A stretch of 64,000 nt of DNA from Mesorhizobium loti (GTDB taxonomy: Bacteria; Pseudomonadota; Alphaproteobacteria; Rhizobiales; Rhizobiaceae). Below are positions 61,153-64,000 of the stretch, in pieces. Both the position numbers and the translations under genes were made by a program. The number at the start of each line of letters is the position of its first letter. The stretch's first letter is position 1. The notes under the pieces are model-generated. The model ran no database searches. It was given only the letters and a program-made list of their open reading frames with translations, and was not told the origin of the DNA. Where the stretch lies: positions 59,583 to 123,582 of the forward strand of contig NZ_PJRO01000018.1 of the NCBI RefSeq assembly GCF_002858745.1, in the 5' to 3' direction.

Positions 61153-62640
61153 ATGAGCGAGTTGCACCTGTCTTCTCCCGAAATCCTTCACCGCGCGATT
61201 GCCCGGTTTGCCGATGTCACTGTGCTGGTGGTCGGTGATCTGATCCTCGACCGCTTCGTCAGCGGCGTGATCGAACGCATCTCGCCGGAAGCGCCGATCC
61301 CGGTCCTGCACGGTCGTGGCGAAACAAGCGCGATCGGCGGCGCCGGCAACGTCGTTTCCAACATCGTTTCACTGGGTGGCAGGGCCGTCCCCGTTTCCGT
61401 GCTCGGCGACGATGCGGCCGGCCGTAACATCATGCGCATGTTCACGGAACTTGGTGTCGATACGAACGGCATTGGCCAGACGCGCGACCGCATGACCTCT
61501 TCGAAGAGCCGCTTCAGTGCGCTGAACCAGCAGGTGTTGCGGTTCGATGAAGAGGAAATCCGCGCGCTGGATACCGCGGAGCGGGCAAAACTGCTGGCGG
61601 ATTTCCGCGCCGCACTCTTGAGGACCGACATCGTCATTTTGTCCGACTACGGCAAAGGCATACTGCTCGAAGGTGTGGCCGAGGAGCTGATTGCGATCTG
61701 CCGAGAGGCCGGCAAGCCAATCCTGGTCGACCCGAAGGGACGGGATTACGCACGGTATCGCGGCGCCACCGCGGTGACGCCGAACCGCAAGGAACTGGGC
61801 GAGGCTGTGGGGCGGTCGGTCTTCACCGATGACGACATCGCCGCTGCCGCGCGCGAACTAATAGCGGCAAACGGCTTCGATTTCGTCGTGGCGACGCGCA
61901 GCGAAAAGGGCATGAGCGTGGTCGATGCCAAATCGGCTCGCCACATCGCTACCCAGGCGCGCGAAGTGTTCGACGTTTCCGGTGCCGGCGACACGGTGAT
62001 TGCCTCGTTCGCCCTCGCGCTGGCGGCAGGTGCAGATCGTGCCGCAGCGGCAGCCATCGCCAATGCTGCCGGCGGCGTTGTCGTCGGCAAGCGCGGCACA
62101 GCACGCCTGACCGCCGATGAACTGACCGGCGCGCTGTTCCGCTCACATGGTGCTGTCCACAAGGATGCGATCCTCGACACGGCAGCTGTTCAGCGTCTGG
62201 TGGCGACCTGGAAAGACGAAGGCCTGACGGTGGGGTTCACCAACGGTTGCTTCGACATCCTGCACGCGGGTCACGTCAGCCTGCTCAACGCCGCGCGAGG
62301 CCAATGCGACAGGCTTGTACTGGGGTTGAACAGCGATGATTCGGTGCGGCGTCTGAAGGGATCCGACCGACCGGTAAACGACCAGCACGACCGCGCCTGC
62401 GTGTTGGCAGCTCTTGCGTCCATCGACGCGGTGGTGGTGTTCGAAGAAGACACGCCGCTGAAACTGATCGAGGCGCTGCAACCTGACATTCTGGTCAAAG
62501 GTGCGGATTATACCGTCGATCAGGTGGTAGGCGCCGACGTGGTGCAAAAAGCGGGCGGCCGTGTCGTCCTCATCGATCTTGTCGCCGGGAAAAGCACCAC
62601 CGGCACCATCGGCAAATTGCGCACCCGCAGCGGAACCTGA
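61153..62640 (+). CDS. hldE: Bifunctional heptose 7-phosphate kinase/heptose 1-phosphate adenylyltransferase
   Basis: A 495-residue fusion. The N-terminal ribokinase-like domain (about 1-325) phosphorylates D,D-heptose 7-phosphate at C1: GDLILDRFVSGVIERISPEAP, and the anion hole VSGAGDTVIAS. The C-terminal nucleotidyltransferase domain (about 345-495) has the cytidylyltransferase motif GFTNGCFDILHAGHVSLLN and makes ADP-heptose. ATG 61153 starts MSELHLSS; the TTG 12 codons upstream is unlikely. gmhA follows six bases later. Confidence 0.95.
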   Translation: MSELHLSSPEILHRAIARFADVTVLVVGDLILDRFVSGVIERISPEAPIPVLHGRGETSAIGGAGNVVSNIVSLGGRAVPVSVLGDDAAGRNIMRMFTELGVDTNGIGQTRDRMTSSKSRFSALNQQVLRFDEEEIRALDTAERAKLLADFRAALLRTDIVILSDYGKGILLEGVAEELIAICREAGKPILVDPKGRDYARYRGATAVTPNRKELGEAVGRSVFTDDDIAAAARELIAANGFDFVVATRSEKGMSVVDAKSARHIATQAREVFDVSGAGDTVIASFALALAAGADRAAAAAIANAAGGVVVGKRGTARLTADELTGALFRSHGAVHKDAILDTAAVQRLVATWKDEGLTVGFTNGCFDILHAGHVSLLNAARGQCDRLVLGLNSDDSVRRLKGSDRPVNDQHDRACVLAALASIDAVVVFEEDTPLKLIEALQPDILVKGADYTVDQVVGADVVQKAGGRVVLIDLVAGKSTTGTIGKLRTRSGT

Positions 62641-62646
62641 ACGCCC

Positions 62647-63228
62647 ATGTCCAATCTGAACGACTATCTCGTCCGCTCCGCTGCCGCGATCACGGCCATG
62701 GTTGAACGCGATCTTTCGATCGAAATGCAGCGTGCGACCGACGCGGTTGTCACCGCTCTTTCTGCCGACAAGGCTTTGCTGATCTGCGGCAATGGCGGCT
62801 CGGCCAGCGATGCAATCCATATCGCTGGCGAGCTGGTCGGGCGCTTCCTGAAGGAGCGCAAGGCCTACAACGTGATTGCGCTGCCCGCCAATGCAGCGGT
62901 GCTGACCGCCTGGGGTAACGACTACGGCTTCGACACGGTTTATTCGCGGCAGGTCGAAGCGCACGGTGCAGAGGGAGCGGTGCTGCTGGCGATCTCGACC
63001 AGCGGCAATTCGCCCTCCATTCTGGCGGCGGCGGAACAGGCACGCGCCATGGGCATGACGGTGATCGGCATGACGGGCGATAGCGGCGGCAAACTGAAGC
63101 CGCTATGCGATATCCTGCTCAACGTGCCATCGAGTTCGACGCCGATCATCCAGCAGGGCCACATCTGTCTCTATCACTATCTGTGCGAGGAGGTGGAAAT
63201 CCGCCTGAGCACCGGTCCTGCTGCCTGA
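62647..63228 (+). CDS. gmhA: Phosphoheptose isomerase
   Basis: Converts sedoheptulose 7-phosphate to D-glycero-D-manno-heptose 7-phosphate, the first committed step. The 193-residue SIS-domain protein has LICGNGGSASDAIHIAGELVGRF, AISTSGNSPSIL and the C-terminal PIIQQGHICLYHYLCEEVE typical of GmhA. It lies six bases after hldE and overlaps gmhB by one base (TGATG). Confidence 0.95.
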   Translation: MSNLNDYLVRSAAAITAMVERDLSIEMQRATDAVVTALSADKALLICGNGGSASDAIHIAGELVGRFLKERKAYNVIALPANAAVLTAWGNDYGFDTVYSRQVEAHGAEGAVLLAISTSGNSPSILAAAEQARAMGMTVIGMTGDSGGKLKPLCDILLNVPSSSTPIIQQGHICLYHYLCEEVEIRLSTGPAA

Positions 63229-63830
63229 TGGCGGGGGCGGTTGCCCCATCTCCACTCGCAGAGCCGGGGCTGTGGATAGAGCGGGTCGGCGACAAAACCT
63301 TTCCGTCGGGATGCCCGGCGCTGTTCCTCGACCGGGACGGCACAATCAACGTCGACACCGGCTATCCGAGCAATCCACGGCAAGTGCTGCTGCGTGGCGA
63401 GATATTGCCGGTGATCCAGGCCGCCAATGACGCCGGATGGCCGGTGGTGATCGTCACCAACCAATCCGGCATCGCGCGTGGCTATTTCGGCTGGGAAGCT
63501 TTCGCAGCGGTCAATGGTCGCGTGCTCGAACTGCTGCGCGAGAAGAACTGTTCTGCCGATCTCGTTCTGGCCTGTGCCTATCACGAGGCGGGAAAAGGTG
63601 CGCTGGCGGCGGGTGATCACCCTATGCGCAAGCCCAATCCCGGCATGCTGCTGAGGGCCGCTGAAATACTGAGAGTCGATCTTGGCGGGTCGATCATGGT
63701 CGGCGACAAGGAAGCCGATATCGAAGCCGGGCGTCGGGCAGGGTTGTCAAGGCTGTTCCTGGTTGGCGGGATGGGCGCCATGGCGGAACGGGCAGCCCTT
63801 GCAGAAGTCCGGGCTAATCGCCGGCCTTGA
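63228..63830 (+). CDS. gmhB: D,D-heptose 1,7-bisphosphate phosphatase
   Basis: HAD-family phosphatase removing the C7 phosphate of heptose bisphosphate. The 200-residue protein has motif I FLDRDGTINVDTGY, motif II VTNQSGIARGYF, and motifs III/IV RKPNPGML and MVGDKEADIEAG; a Cys/His zinc loop is reduced (CAYHEAGKG). It starts in the gmhA stop codon. Its last 17 bases overlap the convergent glycosyltransferase gene at the window edge. Confidence 0.92.
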   Translation: MAGAVAPSPLAEPGLWIERVGDKTFPSGCPALFLDRDGTINVDTGYPSNPRQVLLRGEILPVIQAANDAGWPVVIVTNQSGIARGYFGWEAFAAVNGRVLELLREKNCSADLVLACAYHEAGKGALAAGDHPMRKPNPGMLLRAAEILRVDLGGSIMVGDKEADIEAGRRAGLSRLFLVGGMGAMAERAALAEVRANRRP

Positions 63831-64000
63831 CTGCACCCTTGTCAGTCCGCCCTTCGTCACGTGCCTCGAAAAGCTCGGTCACATAGGAATAGAGGAAAAC
63901 CATCGCCGAATGGACATAGCCGTGGCGGCCGCACAGGAAATAGCGCTTGCCCACGTAGAATTTCAGGAAATTGATCCAAGGCGAGAACATCAGCCGTGAC
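63814..64000 (-). CDS. LPS-core GT2-family glycosyltransferase, C-terminal 61 residues (5' end outside window)
   Basis: Only the tail is present: LMFSPWINFLKFYVGKRYFL, then GRHGYVHSAMVFLYSYVTEL and a polar end. This matches the C-terminal membrane-associating region of WaaE/KdtX-type GT2 enzymes, which carry a P(W/F)xxFxKxY..K..FL.G..G pattern. With gmhB beside it, a core-LPS role is likely. The frame was read directly from the sequence since the entry is partial; it ends at TAG 63814-63816. Confidence 0.7.
   Translation of the reverse strand, partial: SRLMFSPWINFLKFYVGKRYFLCGRHGYVHSAMVFLYSYVTELFEARDEGRTDKGAVKAGD

Overview
This is a high-GC (roughly 60-65% by eye), densely packed chromosomal window from an alphaproteobacterium, most likely of the order Hyphomicrobiales and probably a Mesorhizobium/Aminobacter-like member of the Phyllobacteriaceae. 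The placement rests on gene content: BA14K and DUF1127 proteins, a petP/petR regulator pair, UbiK, a cluster of GANTC (CcrM) sites, and dispersed RIME-like intergenic palindromes. I saw no tRNA, rRNA, CRISPR array, insertion sequence, prophage or conjugation gene. The genes read as ordinary chromosomal backbone with small accessory insertions.

Region by region. 1-4.5 kb (minus): truncated LysE exporter, two overlapping MaoC hydratases, CorA, and an MBL hydrolase followed by an APH(3')-II-like phosphotransferase. 4.5-7.2 kb (minus): core translation genes rplY, pth, ychF. 7.4-10.6 kb: Fsr-type MFS exporter, divergent AraC regulator and a TauE-type transporter, lying between prs and rplY. 10.7-17.5 kb (minus): lgt, midA, a kinase, pgeF, an M24 protein, a lipoprotein and prs, a tightly packed run. 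17.6-20.2 kb: ubiK, a YbjN protein behind a GANTC cluster, csaA, and a GT4 glycosyltransferase. 20.5-24.3 kb: petP-petR-histidine kinase, divergent from ilvE. 24.4-30.4 kb: small proteins, a YcbL-type MBL hydrolase, BA14K, two cold-shock genes, a Kazal-domain lipoprotein, a TPR-sulfotransferase, a VOC protein and a DUF1127 protein. 30.6-34.3 kb: uvrB with long extra ends, and an SH3 protein. 34.5-35.9 kb: amidase.

36.4-41.2 kb is a surface-glycan module: flippase, ExoV-like pyruvyltransferase, GT-A glycosyltransferase and CapA-like protein, ending against a SemiSWEET. 41.6-46.4 kb holds poorly known envelope proteins around an FAD-linked oxidase. After a 736-base gene-free stretch come a diacylglycerol-kinase-like enzyme, an enolase-superfamily/GMC oxidoreductase operon, a thioesterase, an HxlR/FMN-reductase pair, a CNNM/CorC protein, two extensin-like proteins, a DUF486 protein, a TPR protein and greA. 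The window ends in a complete ADP-heptose and inner-core LPS locus (hldD-waaF-waaC on minus; hldE-gmhA-gmhB on plus) plus the tail of another core glycosyltransferase.

Functionally the window is dominated by envelope work: lipoprotein acylation, LPS heptose, glycan export and decoration, and periplasmic proteins. Housekeeping genes for translation, PRPP synthesis, repair and transcription sit between them. The signals most worth a second look are the mosaic palindromes that supply stop codons to neighbouring genes, the repeat-bearing tail of UvrB, enzyme homologues lacking canonical metal ligands (M24 and enolase superfamily), the APH(3')-II-like gene, the GANTC cluster, and a GraL-like terminator in the greA leader. 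No single obviously new multi-gene defence or mobile system was found.
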